Assembly: GCA_051530055.1 (NCBI GenBank)
Contig: CM121342.1
Location: forward strand, 124,001 to 188,000
Direction of reading: 5' to 3'
Origin: Neoechinorhynchus agilis
Lineage: Eukaryota; Acanthocephala
DNA length: 64,000 nucleotides
Shown here: positions 1 to 11,109 of the stretch, in pieces
Position numbering within the stretch: the first letter of the stretch is position 1
Layout: each line of letters begins with the position of its first letter
Position numbers and translations under genes: made by a program
Notes under the pieces: generated by a model
Seen by the model: the letters and a program-made list of their open reading frames with translations, nothing else
Database searches by the model: none
What the model was told of the DNA's origin: nothing

Positions 1-40
1 TTTCAGGCCCTGTTCGTGTCCACACGAGACCCTTCTCCAT
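1..40 (+). mobile_element. End fragment of an RLE-type LINE (R2-like)
   Basis: These 40 bases match, with a few changes, the reverse complement of about 8,661-8,702, which lies in the zinc-knuckle/endonuclease region of the R2-like element at 8,300-10,010. It is therefore the tail of another copy that runs in from the left edge and is cut off where the 453-bp tandem repeat starts. The match is short but specific. Confidence 0.5.
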
Positions 41-1570
41 GCGACGGAGTACGAAATGATATCACAGTTGGAGCATATCTGATGCGCTAATTTCAATGGT
101 GTTATCATATTTTTATGAATATTGCAAACTTAGTGATCTATCACTCTTGTGACTTTTGACCAATTATGATCGAACGATTTCCGACGTTAATAATACAGCT
201 GTAGTTTGCTGAATCAGTTAATTTAGTGCATTTAACGAGGTAATTCCAAATCTGTATTCGGATTTGCGATAGCTGTCACGGTTCTTCAGTTATTCGTTAT
301 TCAATTTTGAGGCCAATAACCTTGATTATTGATATTAAAACGTAAATAAATTTCAGATCAAATTAATTTTGCTAGATCCACTTTTGACGCTGAATACATC
401 TGCAATAACGGTTTCTTGTTGCTTGTTAAATTTTGACACTTAGTTTTTAGATTCTAGTTCATATAAGACACCTGAATTATATCCATGGTGCTTAAAAGTG
501 GTAACGAAATGATAAAACAATTTGAGCATATCTGACGCGCTGATTTCAATGGTGTTATCCAATTTTAATGAATCTTGCAAATTTAGTGATCTTTCACTCT
601 TGTGACTTCTGACCAAATATGATCATGCGATTTCCGACGTCAATAATACAGCTGTAGTTGGCAAGATCCGTTCATTTAGTACATCTTTACGCGCTCATTC
701 CAAATCTGTATTCAGATCTGCGATAGCTGTCAAGTTTTTTGAGTTATTCGTTGTTAAATTCTGAGACTTATAACCTTGATTATCTATATTAAACATCAAT
801 AAATTTCAGATCAAATAAACTTTTCTAGATCTACTTTTGATGCTGAATACACCTGCAATAACGGCTTCTTGTTGCTTGTTAAATTTTGACCTAAGTTTTA
901 AGATTCTAGTTCATATAAAACACCTAAATTATATCCATGTTGCTTTAAAGTGGAAACCAAATGATATATCAATTTGAGCATATCTGACGCGCTGATTTCA
1001 ATCGTGTTATCCAATTTTTATGAATCTTGCAAATTTGGTGATCTTTCACTCTTGTGACTTTTGACCATATATGATCATGTGATTACCAACGTGAATAATA
1101 AGCTGTAGTTTTTTCAATCAATTCATTCAGTACATCTTTACGCGATGATTCCAAATCTGTATCCAGATCTGCGATAGCTTTCATGGTTCTTGAGTTATTC
1201 ATTGTTCAATTCTGAGACTTAAAACCTTGACTGTTGATATTAAAACATCAATAAATTTCAAATATAATTAACTTTTCTAGATCTACTTTTGATGGTGAAT
1301 AGCCCTACAATAACGCCGTCTTGTTGCTTGTTAAATTTCGGCACTAAGTTTTAAGATTCTAGTTCATAAAGGACACATAAATTATACCCATCGTGCTGAA
1401 AAGTGGAAACAAAATGATATATCAATTTGAGCATATCTGACGTGCTGATTTCAATGGTGCTATTTAATTTTAATGAATCTTGTATATTTAGTGATCTTTC
1501 ACTCTTGTGACATTTGACCAAATATGATCATTCGATTACCGACGTGAATACTACAGCTGTAGCTTGCTAC
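41..1570. repeat. Tandem repeat, 453-bp unit, about 3.4 copies
   Basis: The phrase GAGCATATCTGA(C/T)GCGCT recurs at 71, 524, 976 and 1,429, giving spacings of 453, 452 and 453 bp. Neighbouring units differ by scattered substitutions and small indels. The sequence is AT-rich and non-coding. The array stops near 1,570 after CAGCTGTAGCTTGCT, just before a Gypsy fossil. It is unrelated by eye to the 455-bp satellite at 36.6 kb despite the similar length. Confidence 0.9.
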
Positions 1571-1660
1571 TGCGATTTAAAATATAAATATATGTACGCA
1601 AATCTCAATAGGTAAGTCGTCGATTATTGGTCGAAGGCGGCGAACAAACGTCCTAACGGT

Positions 1661-3765
1661 ATAAAATCAGCAGAATCCTTGCGGAGTGGAAATCACCAGG
1701 TATTTCTGCGATGCTTTGTTCACTGGTAGCTGTAAATAAGCTTTTTTCATATCTATCAAAGAAAACTTAGATCCATCTGATATTTTTTTCAGTACCTGAT
1801 CAATAGTGGGTATCAGATACGGGCCCGTTGTCAAATACTTGTTGATGGTTACTCGAAAATCGGCGCATATACGAATTTTTCCGCTGTCGCTTTTGACAAT
1901 CACTAATGGCGACGCCCACTCTAGCGGTTCTTTGTTTACATCTACGTGCTTCAGGATCCCTGAATTAGCCATTTCATCTAAAGTGCCCCATCGGGATTAC
2001 GACTGTGAGCATCTTACTAGATTCACTGTCCATCGGTAGTTGGAGATATGCGTCTTGGAGGTCGATTGTGCTATAGAATTTAGATTTGGCTAACTTCTGA
2101 GTCACGTCCTCGAATGTTGGTATTTGTAAGGAATCTACTTTCATAAATTTGTTCAGCGTGATTCTAGTCTCCGCAGATCCTTACTTTCCCGTTTGGTTTT
2201 CGTACAACTACGATGGGCGTCGCCCACCTGAGATCCTCCTTTGTCACGTTCACTGGGATCAGAATACCATTCGAGACCAATCGCTCCAACTCTCTCTCAA
2301 GAGGTTCATAGAGAGCGAAAGGCACTCTTCTAACCTTCCACACCGTACCTTCTTGGTTCCTAATGGCCGACAGGCTTACTTCGAAATTTGTAACTGCCCC
2401 CGGTTCGCCATCGAATACCGTCTCGAATTCGTTCCTCATCATGGCCTCGATTTTCTTCTCATCGAATAGATCCTCCGTTTCGTTCGTTGACGTACCGTCT
2501 TCTCGAATTTTGCGGACATCAACAATCCGTGCTGCAGGAATCGTTACATCGAATTTGAGCATCCAAGTAATCCGACGATTGGCCTTTCTACGCCCGAGAT
2601 CACAATGACCTTGAGCGTTTCCGTTCGATTAGCAAGCGTCACCTGCACATTGCATGACCCAAGAGTATCAATCTTCGTGTCACCAAACGCTCTGATTGAA
2701 GGAGCTTCTCCAAATTTTGGCTTTCCCAGCTTCGCCTATATATTTCGGGTAATGATGGACTCAGCAACTCCCGCATCGAATTCCATAGAGATCAGGATTC
2801 CGTTGATTTTGGCGTGAATTTCCGCTTTGATTCTTCCCTTTACGGTTCTAATGCATCGTATATTCGCTTCATCGTCGCTTGAATCCTGTCTAATTATCTG
2901 TTGAACCATACGAGAGGTCTTACAGCAACGTAACAAATGATCCACTCTGTTGCATTTGTAGCACATCATTGTCTTGGCTCGGCAAGACAGGTCTTGATGA
3001 TCATTGTCGCAGACTTACCTTGTTCGTCACTGTTCCTCCTCTCCATCTGCCGCCCCTTGTGCCTCCAAGTACTCACCTTCAACACTTCTGGGTCTGATTG
3101 ATCTTTCCTTTCTATCTTCGGCATGATCTTTAATGCCTCGTTCGCACTCTCGTATGCATCCGTTATTTCTAACAGGTCTTTGAGAGATAGGTCCTTTTTT
3201 ATGAAAAGCCGTTCTCCTGATCTCGTCATGGGGCGTATTACTTCGGTCGCTTCCAGTTCATTAGCCATTTTCTCCTTGAAGAACTGGCAACAACTCGCTG
3301 CACCCACAAGTCAGTTACCCACTCACGGTAGGCTCGTCTTTCGAGATCCATATTGAAAAATTTGTATCGAGCTGCGATTTCATGAATTTCACTTCGGAAA
3401 ACGTTTCTCAGTACTCCCAGTAGTTCTGAGTACGTGCATTCCGACGGCTTCTTTACCACCCAAACCGTTTGCGGATCGTTGAGAATACACTAGAATCCAT
3501 CCAGGCGAGTAAGCATGCTTGTTTAATAGAGTCGTCACTTACTCCGCAGTATTCAAAATGTTTCTCTAGTTGCATCTCATAGGAAGCCCACTCTTCGTTG
3601 GTCGGCAGAAAAGCCCTGAATATCGTAATATTCTTGTCGTTCATATTGCAGGATTTGGGCTTGGCTTCCCGTATCAACAAATGTATCAACAGTTGTTGAT
3701 TGATCAGAATATCCTCGATTGTCTTCATTCGGGTTCGGACATCCTCGTCGCCAGATGACATGTTT
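1661..3765 (-). mobile_element. Gypsy/Ty3 LTR retrotransposon fossil (gag to partial RT)
   Basis: Read on the minus strand, the parts come in Gypsy order: a gag-like region (about 3,760-2,970), a CCHC-type knuckle and protease-like stretch (about 2,970-2,730), then reverse transcriptase N-terminal blocks (about 2,560-1,670). RT signatures include KPNGKVRICGD and FSLIDMKKAYLQLP. Two partial RT segments of related but different sequence lie side by side, which suggests two copies fused or one inserted beside another. RNase H, integrase and LTRs are not seen. The element is broken, with multiple breaks, and looks old. Confidence 0.8.
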
Positions 3766-3920
3766 TTAATATTCCAAAAACAAAACCACCCAACGCACAG
3801 AGTCCAACACCTAACCTACTACGTGCAACGTCACATCGTTTTGTGAATGTGGCACGACGTCACATATTTTCGGGTAATGTGTAAAAACTATACACGTTAA
3901 AAAGCTACTATGAATCAGTT

Positions 3921-6546
3921 ATGAAATATGTAACTGACACGTCCCTTTCATTGAATGAATTAATAGATAATATGAAAAAAGGTAGCATTATATCGAACTT
4001 GCTGGTATTGTGGGCTGCTTCTAACGTATATAAGTGCGACTTCGATGTCCACAGATCCGATGGTCAGCACACACAGATTCGTGCGCGTCATACAGCTACG
4101 AACTGCTATTCAATGTGGCTCGAAGATTCGGATCTACTCCCTCGCGTGCTTAGCCGCGCCCAAAGCCGAACCCAACATCGTGCAATCAATCGAAGGCGTA
4201 ATTGCGCGCTATACTTTGCGAACACTAATCAGCTCGCAAGTGAAGTATTTCGAAACGCTTCAATGAAAGATTGTAAATTGTCGGCGGGCGACAGTGATTG
4301 TCACTTTCGGAAATTATTTGAACTGGATACAGCGGATAGAAATTTTGAGACAGGTGATCCAACGGAAAGTTCGTGGTCGCTCGTAACGGCCGACGAAATC
4401 TGTTAGGCCATGAATAGAATTAAGGCATCAAGTGCGATAGGCGTTGATAGTATAAATGTTCGCCAGGTAAAAGCCTTCGATAAGCAAATGGTTGGACCTA
4501 CTCTAATTTTTAACATCTCCCTCCATATCGGATCTCCGTCTTCCGCGTGGGCAGAAAATAAAACAGTACTGATTCCAAAGAATGGTGCTGATGCTCGAAA
4601 GCTAAAATCGATTAACGGTTGGAGGCCGATCACAATCTCGTCTGTGCTGATGCGAATCTTCCATCGGACAATTCTGTCGCGAATAAGAGCGTCTCTTGAG
4701 CGCGATGAGAGCCAAACCGCCTTCAAACAAGCTTGTCATACGGATATCCTTACGTTGAAGACAATTATTAAGGCATCTCGGTCCAGAAAGGAAAAACTTT
4801 CCATGCAATATTAGACATTAAGAACGCGTTTGACACAATCTCGCATGAAACTCTTCGACTTGCGTTCGAAAGGAAGAATGTCGACAAGGTTATCAGCCGA
4901 TACATAATGAAAATGTTCATGCCCAGCTTGACGAGAATCCACACACCAATGAGTCCGCCATCACAACCAATTCGTTTTGACCGGAGCGTGAAGCAAGGAG
5001 ATCCTTTATCGCCACTCCTATTTTCTATTTGCCTTGACGATGTGCTAAAGAACCTTAGAAAAACAGGGCTTGATTATCGACTCTGAACGACTTACATCCC
5101 TCAAATAGTTTATGCCGACGACATCATCCTCGTAGCTCGTACGGAGGAAGAGCTAGGGGAAATGATGCAATTTTTCTTAAACAAGATAAAATCAAAAGGG
5201 ATGAACTTGTCGCCCAGCAAGTGTCGGTCCTACTCGCAGGCATAGAAAGGGAAGTTGTTTGTAGGAACCGCACCATTCCTGAACATCGAAGAGAGCCCGA
5301 TGGTTCCCGTTCTCGAAGGCGATCCAGTCAAGTATTTGGGGGTGCACCATGGTAAAATACTAGAAGACAAGACGTGGTACACCGGATTGACGAACTGTTC
5401 GACCATACAAAAGCTGCCCAGTTGAGTCCAAAGCAAGCCGCACATCTTCTGAATGATTACGGGATTCCAAAGCTGATAGCGGAGCTGCAGAGCGCAGTCG
5501 ATCTTTCCATCACAGATCTGTAACACGTTGAACAGCATTACAGGACATGCCTTAAAAGACTTCTATTTCTCCCGAATTATCTTAATAACGGCATTGTTTA
5601 CCTACCCCTGAGTCGAGGCGGACTTGGATTCAGATCAATAAAATTTGAAGTAATGTCGAGTCGGGTGAGAGCCCTTAAACAGTTAGAAAGTCTGTATCCT
5701 GAGCTATCCGCCTATGCAAATATCAAGCAAACAACAACAGACTATCTTGGGTCAATAAGCGCAAGTGAATGCCCATCTAGAGTCGCGCAATGGAGGCACG
5801 CTACAACGCAATCAAACGGGATTAGAAGCTTCACATGTGGTCTGCAAGATCGTCGTCTAGTGTCTTTCCGCTATCGTCAGGGACCTCACACGCAATACAA
5901 GGAACAAGCCAAAATGCGATCTCAACTATTAGAAGTTAGATCTGTAATGTCTTGGGTAGACAACCGTTCAAACGATATGTGTCAACACTGTAACACTAGG
6001 AAGGAACCACCTGCCCACGTCTTAAATGGATGCGACAGGATGGCGAGAGCGATGACGACCAGGCACGACGCGGTAAAGCGCCGGTTCGTATGGGCGTTTA
6101 AGAAAAGGAGATCTAGTGCGGTAATCCTAGAAAAAAATAACATTTACGACCCAGGACGACGGTTACACAAGACCGATCTGATCGTAGTTGACACAAGCGA
6201 AAAAAAGGTAATAATAATTGATTTCGCTGTCTACTATGAGACAGATAACAACAATGGGGCAGGTGAAGTAATGTTCGGAAAAGAAAACAAGTACCAGACA
6301 ATACGCGAGCAAGTTGCGGCACAGAACAACGTAAATACTCATGATGTAACAGTTCTTGGATTGGCCGTCGGTGCAAGAGGTGCGTACACAGAGGACCTCG
6401 TAGAGAATCTGGCGAAAGTTAAGATTGCCAGAGGAACGGCCATTAACATTGCACAAACAGCTGCGTCAAAAAACCTACATATATTTCACACATCCATGCG
6501 AAGAAATCGATCCTAATCAATTAAAAAAATTCCACAATGATAAAAA
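3921..6546 (+). mobile_element. R2/R4-like RLE LINE, 5'-truncated, at an R4-like 28S site
   Basis: The reading order is the zinc-finger/RRRN region (from 3,921), RT domain 0 with NGWRPITISS (about 4,617), RT core with KQGDPLSPLLF (about 4,992) and an intact YADD (about 5,109), a degraded thumb, then an intact C-terminal part (5,653-6,516). The N-terminal LHPRY region and C2HC finger of fuller copies are missing, so it is 5'-truncated. Breaks seen: in-frame stops near 4,404, 5,083 and 5,243, a frameshift near 4,800 and more in the thumb. The 3' end runs straight into 28S rRNA beginning GGATTATTGAGATTCC, about 42 bp past the R2 site, in the interval known for R4 elements. It is dead but only moderately decayed. 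Confidence 0.85.
5653..6516 (+). CDS. R2/R4-like C-terminal domain with restriction-like endonuclease
   Basis: This is a 287-residue open frame forming the C-terminal part of the element at 3,921-6,546. It holds the motif FRYRQ (residues 72-76), a zinc knuckle of the form CX2CX8HX4C (C110, C113, H122, C127) and an RLE core in which the usual PD is TD (T174-D175), followed by the second acidic residue D190 and a downstream E...KY. In the family this domain nicks the 28S target so that reverse transcription can start. The P-to-T change is mild, and the fold residues look kept. The first Met is simply the first in the frame; the original protein started far upstream. Confidence 0.8.
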   Translation: MSSRVRALKQLESLYPELSAYANIKQTTTDYLGSISASECPSRVAQWRHATTQSNGIRSFTCGLQDRRLVSFRYRQGPHTQYKEQAKMRSQLLEVRSVMSWVDNRSNDMCQHCNTRKEPPAHVLNGCDRMARAMTTRHDAVKRRFVWAFKKRRSSAVILEKNNIYDPGRRLHKTDLIVVDTSEKKVIIIDFAVYYETDNNNGAGEVMFGKENKYQTIREQVAAQNNVNTHDVTVLGLAVGARGAYTEDLVENLAKVKIARGTAINIAQTAASKNLHIFHTSMRRNRS

Positions 6547-6609
6547 GGATTATTGAGATTCCTACTGTCCCTGTCTGCAGCCCAGCGAAACCACAGCCAA
6601 GGGACGGGC
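6547..6609 (+). rRNA. 28S rRNA fragment downstream of the R2/R4 target
   Basis: GGATTATTGAGATTCC followed by ACTGTCCC...AGCGAAACCACAGCCAAGGG is the strongly conserved 28S stretch that lies between the R2 site and beyond the R1 site. It matches the window's own longer copy at 28,053-28,262 (reverse strand). It sits directly at the 3' end of the LINE at 3,921-6,546, as expected for a 28S-specific insertion. It is about 63 bp and non-functional. Confidence 0.9.
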
Positions 6610-6704
6610 GAAAAAATCTACTGAGAAAACTGATAACGTATATTCTGAGTCATAAATTTGCGGAGGTTACTTGGGTTTGTCCCATATGTGACCAGTAAGA
6701 GCAT

Positions 6705-7393
6705 TGCGAGTCTCGCAGTTTCGGACTTCACTTCCGGCAATACAAATCAATTCAATGCGAGCAATTACCTTATACAAATCCGGATTGCAACAATCGACCA
6801 CGACAGGACGAGATAATGTCGCCATTGTTCGGCCCAAGCTGAAACACAACTGCATGTGCTCAACAGCTGCCCCCACAGTCCGGGCATGATGATAGAGCAC
6901 CATGATGCCGTCCAAAAGCGATTCATGTGGGCTCCAAACAAGAGATGGGGTTCTCAAGCGATCATAGTTGACTTTGCCGTCTATTACAAAAATACAAATG
7001 ATCGCACAGAGGAAATTATGACTGCGAAAGAGGATATAACGCAATTGAAGAAGAGGTAGCAATACAGCTGGATTCTCCTCCTCAAAGCGTTTCGACAATG
7101 GGACTCGCTGTTGTCTAAAGAGGTAGCTATTAAAATGAATTGATCAAGCGGCTGAAAAAATTCAATTTGTTAATTAAAACCGCTTTGAATATGGCTACAA
7201 CTTCGGCAGAGAAGAGCTTACACACGTTCCACCTTTTCATGACACGAAGCAGAAGAATCAATAATCTTTAAAAAACAATGCATGGAACACAATTAAAAGA
7301 AATGAAGAATCAGCTATAAAGAAATATGGAAAAAAATTGATCAAAAGTATTAAACCCGTGTGAAAGAACATATTTCCAAAATAAATGCATGCC
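6705..7393 (+). mobile_element. R2-like 3' fragment (RLE and 3' UTR) ending at the R2 site
   Basis: The coding remnants carry a knuckle of the CX2CX8H type, a domain beginning GFAVYYENTNE-like and the tail that reads as ...AVFH in fuller copies, all with frameshifts and stops. It is the same family as 26,131-26,703 and 40,911-41,715 on the minus strand, from which it differs by point changes and a deletion near 6,750. After the 3' UTR it joins the 28S sequence TAGC(C)AAA at 7,394, the normal R2 3' junction. Confidence 0.75.
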
Positions 7394-7426
7394 TAGCAAA
7401 AGACCTCGTCATCTAATTAGTGACGT
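7394..7426 (+). rRNA. 28S R2-target fragment between two R elements
   Basis: TAGCAAAAGACCTCG plus CATCTAATTAGTGACG is 28S sequence starting exactly at the R2 3' junction, with small changes. It is about 33 bp long, then another R-element 5' region begins. The same arrangement occurs at 26,097-26,130 and 40,878-40,910. Confidence 0.85.
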
Positions 7427-7830
7427 TTTGAATCATACGCCACAGTCAAAACGCAGGTGTAAAGGGGCATTTGCGTATAAGAGCGTGGTGGATGAGCTAA
7501 TCAACAATAATCGCCATCCAAGATACAGAAGATTTCTTGAGATTTAGAGAGATATTCTCCGCCGTTCGGAAGACTCCAATAATAGGGGAAAATACGTTTC
7601 AAATTTTTCCAAAAAATTACTCACGTTCATTGATGCTCCAAGATGCTACCAAGGGTCCTCGGTACAAAGGTTAAAACAAACCATCAGCTCCAAAATCGCT
7701 CAATTCATCAGCAAACAAAACAGAACGATGCGCGGAATGTAGAAGCACCGATAGGGAACAGACAGCGATTTACAATGTACAAAAAACGGAAGAAATATAG
7801 TCCTTGAAATTATTTGGCGCACGTTTCGAC
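7427..7830 (+). mobile_element. R-element 5' fragment (N-terminal HPRY region)
   Basis: It starts GAATCATACGCCACAGTC next to 28S. One frame encodes a segment like the N-terminal domain of fuller copies (VVDELI...HPRYRRFLEI), then a stop. The fragment ends with AATTATTTGGCGC. Related fragments with the same start and landmarks lie at 13,826-14,390, 25,690-26,096, 40,430-40,877 and 51,590-52,090. It is too degenerate to code. Confidence 0.65.
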
Positions 7831-7835
7831 ATGTC

Positions 7836-8235
7836 ATGGGCAGTGTAGCTTCGCGCTTACATGAGGGGAATTCCGTAGTCGTTCAATAGGTCGATCGCTT
7901 GCGTTGAGCTTGTTTTGTGCAAAACGTGAGGTCTTCAATCATACGGCAGACGGGGGATTATTGCGATGGCAGCTGAGAACGCAGTGATACACTGCGGCTC
8001 TGCCATTGGTTGCGTTTTCTTTAATACATCTTTTTCCCGACATTGGTTCACATGGCTGCGTGCAGATACGACATCGTTATATTTTTTATGACACGAGCCG
8101 TATTTAACCGCGACGATCGACCATTGGTTGTCCCTCTTTAAGCGGTCGGTCGACAACTGCACTGCAGAAACCCAAGCCGTAGATTCTTTGATTGCATATA
8201 TCGCAAGCAACACCTTCATCGACCTCATCACTCCT
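7836..8235 (-). mobile_element. Internally deleted R-element (zinc finger fused to thumb)
   Basis: On the minus strand a finger of the CX2CX12HX3C kind, degraded to YGSCHKKYNDVVSARSH, is followed by a short linker. It then jumps directly to the post-RT thumb phrase AIDLLNDYGIP. The whole reverse transcriptase is missing. The copy at 13,262-13,720 has the identical junction, so the deletion arose once and was then copied. It resembles the short internally deleted elements described for R2 in insects. Confidence 0.7.
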
Positions 8236-8299
8236 GCGTGATACCGGTTGTTGCAAATTCAATGATTCACATCGATTATTGATTTCTCCTCTTGCGCGT

Positions 8300-10010
8300 C
8301 CGCAATCTTTTCGTTTAAAAATTTAGAATGACCAGTGCTGGTGGGTATTTGTTTTAAAATATTTTGCCACTGCAGGAATTATTGCTCTATACTTATCCTC
8401 TTTATGTGCCATCATTTCTTCGCTCCGGTCGTTGTGAGTTTCATAATAACACTGCTTTGTCAATGACCTTGACTTCATTTGTCTGACGGTCGAGAGTAAG
8501 ATCACGTTTGAGGGGTTTTGCGTCGACGGTTTGGAGCCTATAGTTTTCGACCAATTCCACGACATCGTAGAACTTTGTCAAGAGGGTCCATCTGAGTCTG
8601 CGAAGTACTCCGTCTTGTCGGTATATCATGGCAGCAATCACTTTTGAACACTCGTTAATAGGATGGAGAAGGGTCTCGTGTGGACACAAACAGGACCTGA
8701 AAGCACCGGGTCGGTCTTTGTCTACTCGTTTTAAGAATGAGCTCATTTCCATCAGCGGGTATCGGGCCAGTCGATAGATGATTTTTGGAACCGCATAATC
8801 ATTGAACAGATGAACTTTTTTAGTGGGTCTGGGTCTCGCGCTGTTAATCTTCAGAAGTCACTTATTTAGTTGGTCTTGAAATTGCACCGCGGTTGAGCCA
8901 TGACGAGGATTGTACCCTAGGTTGGTCATTATCTTTTCGCTGGTTATATTTTGTAGACAACCCTATCCTAACAGGATTCGCGTTTCTGTTAATTCGCGCA
9001 GTCGACCGTCCCTAAAGTCCTGTGCGTCGACACATGATTTTTCTGCACTTAGATGTTGTCCACATTGCTTTAGTGCACTTGTAAGAGCGTCTAACTGAGC
9101 TTGAAGGTCACTGGCGTCTTTCGCAATGAGGACTCCATCAACATCGTAAGCCAGATGGTTTATAATGCCTTCCTGCCGAAGATGGCTTTTCGGGATGTTT
9201 GAAAGTGCCTCGTCGATCGTTAAACAAAAGAGCCACAGAGATAGTGGGTCACCTTGAAAGACGCCTCTCGTTATCTTTATCTCCTTTGTGGTCTTGCCGT
9301 ATGGTAGCTTTAAAGATGTGTAGGCATTATTATACCTTTTAGCGATGTACCTCCTTAGGTATAATGGGCACTTGTGGTCTTTCAATGCTTTTAAAATGGA
9401 TTTGTGGTTCAGACGGTCGAATGCTGATGATATGTCGAGGAAGGCAATATGAATTCCATGTCTTTTTGCCCTGGTTTCTTTAATCAGACGTCGAATCATG
9501 ATGTTACCCTTGGTACACGCGGCTGGTGAGAACGCTGTTTGGTTCTATACGAGGTTTGTTGTTTTGTTTTATCTTGAAAGTAGTACTCGATAAACAATCC
9601 TTATTAGTAAAGACGATATTGTTATAGGACGCCATTTAGAGAATTTTCCGGTCTCTCTGTAGTCGATAGCCACCTGTGAGAACAACGTTTGTGGGGATTT
9701 GGAGCCCATTCAGTTTGGAGTCAAATCTTCTTAGTTCCTTCATCGTCTGTCTATCTGGTCCTGGAGCGGTTGTCGCTGAGATCCCTCTCAGTGATGTTTC
9801 TAGTTCCTTTTTATCTACCTACTTGGCTTTACTGCGTTCATCGTCGTAACTAAACCTGTACTCGTTGGGTTCGGCTGCGTTAGTCTGTATCGTACCCATT
9901 AGTTCTGTGTAGTGTTCTTCAACAACTGCTGGTGCGATGGGACACTTAATGTTGACGTCTGGATTCAATAAATCTTTGCCAGCTCCGCTCTGAGGAGTTT
10001 TTTGCAATAC
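8300..10010 (-). mobile_element. Second R2-like RLE LINE lineage, decayed
   Basis: The minus-strand order is RT domain 0 (ISATTAPGPDRQ, about 9,760), RT core (9,499-8,963, with AFLDISSAFDRLNHK and FQGDPLS), then knuckle and endonuclease remnants (8,752-8,323). The catalytic YADD reads YDVD and the RLE PD reads RD, so two active sites are damaged in addition to frameshifts. The sequence differs more from the other R elements here than they do from one another, so it is a separate family. The window's first 40 bases belong to this family. Confidence 0.75.
8963..9499 (-). CDS. Reverse transcriptase core of the second R2-like lineage (dead)
   Basis: A 178-residue frame covers RT blocks 3 to 6. 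It has the metal-binding block LDISSAFD (about residues 21-28), the FQGDPLS block and the catalytic block LAYDVDGVLIA, where the usual YADD is altered to YDVD. It ends in the LSAEKS block. The reverse transcriptase would be inactive. It belongs to the element at 8,300-10,010. Confidence 0.7.
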   Translation of the reverse strand: MIRRLIKETRAKRHGIHIAFLDISSAFDRLNHKSILKALKDHKCPLYLRRYIAKRYNNAYTSLKLPYGKTTKEIKITRGVFQGDPLSLWLFCLTIDEALSNIPKSHLRQEGIINHLAYDVDGVLIAKDASDLQAQLDALTSALKQCGQHLSAEKSCVDAQDFRDGRLRELTETRILLG

Positions 10011-10239
10011 TAGATGCAGGAGCTATCAGCCATGAAGGGAGCATTTAACAAATCCTACCTCGACAGTATGAGTTGGAGATATCTCCACTACTTGAGGCGA
10101 CCTACAGAGAAGCAATAAAACAAATGTAAAAGCCTCCTTGAATTCGGACTTCGACCAGTAAACATATTGTAATGATTATGGTTTTAGTAAATTCGAACTT
10201 AGTCAGATCGGATCTAGAAATATGCCTATTCCTGTCCAT

Positions 10240-10920
10240 GATGGAAATTCGATAAATGCGCCATCTTATTCCCTAATCCTCGAGGCAATACCCTAAGAGG
10301 ATGAACCTGAAGCCGCTATCAGGACAGCCGAGGAAGCCGATGATGTACTGGAAAAGGATGCCAGCAATACAGCCACATTAAGCGATGAGGTTGCCGACAA
10401 TTATGCCGCGGACCTTTTGCTCCGGTTTTAGTTGAATGTAGAGACGAACATATAGAATTCATTGCCTATCCGGATTATTCTTTTAAATTCTCAGTTGAGC
10501 GGGGCTCTCGGTGGAGATTCATACCGAGAACCGTATCTACGATAACCAAGGTCACCTCTACAAACCGAACCGTATTCTCATAGACCGACAGCAGAAAAAC
10601 CGCCAACATAATAGATTTTGCGGTCTACCATGAAACGACAAACGACCGAGTAGAGAATATTGTGGCCGAAAAAGAAAATAAGTACAAAGTTATCGCTGAG
10701 AACATAGCTATCCAACATGATTTCAAAAAACATGACGTAAAAACTATTGGATTGGCAGTCGGAACAAGAGGAACATACGCGGCGGCACTATTGAAAAGGT
10801 TACGCGTGTTCAAGTTATCAGACAAGACCGCGTTAAACATGGCTTAAACGGCAGCGAAGTCCATTCAAGTCTACAATAACTTTATGGACCACAATTTTTC
10901 GCTGCGATCCTCAACAGCAA
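10240..10920 (+). mobile_element. Internally deleted R2-like copy (N-terminal end joined to RLE)
   Basis: The left half (10,240-10,430) reads as an acidic N-terminal region, LVLE/LILE...EDE(H/P)EAAI, shared with the copy at 49,100-49,250. The right half (10,490-10,900) reads as the endonuclease end, with KPN in place of KPD and IIDFAVYHETTNDR. The fingers, the entire RT and the thumb are missing between them. The A-rich tail near 10,920-11,060 may be its 3' UTR. The upstream 10,011-10,239 is unassigned. Confidence 0.7.
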
Positions 10921-11109
10921 TTTTCAATTGAAAAACAACAAAAGTATAAACACAAACAAACGAAAACAAACAAGCAAAGCTAACACGAGGAAAAAATGTA
11001 AAAACACATATTGCTTATCTTCCCATAAATTCGACTTTAGCTAAATGCGAAAAAAAACCGTGCGCTATTATAAAAAAAACAGCCAAGTAAGCAGCCGATA
11101 TCTTCTCTG

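Noticed and set aside
41-1570. Common origin of the 453-bp array and the 455-bp satellite at 36.6 kb
   Set aside because: Landmark phrases do not align in either orientation; the similar length appears to be coincidence.
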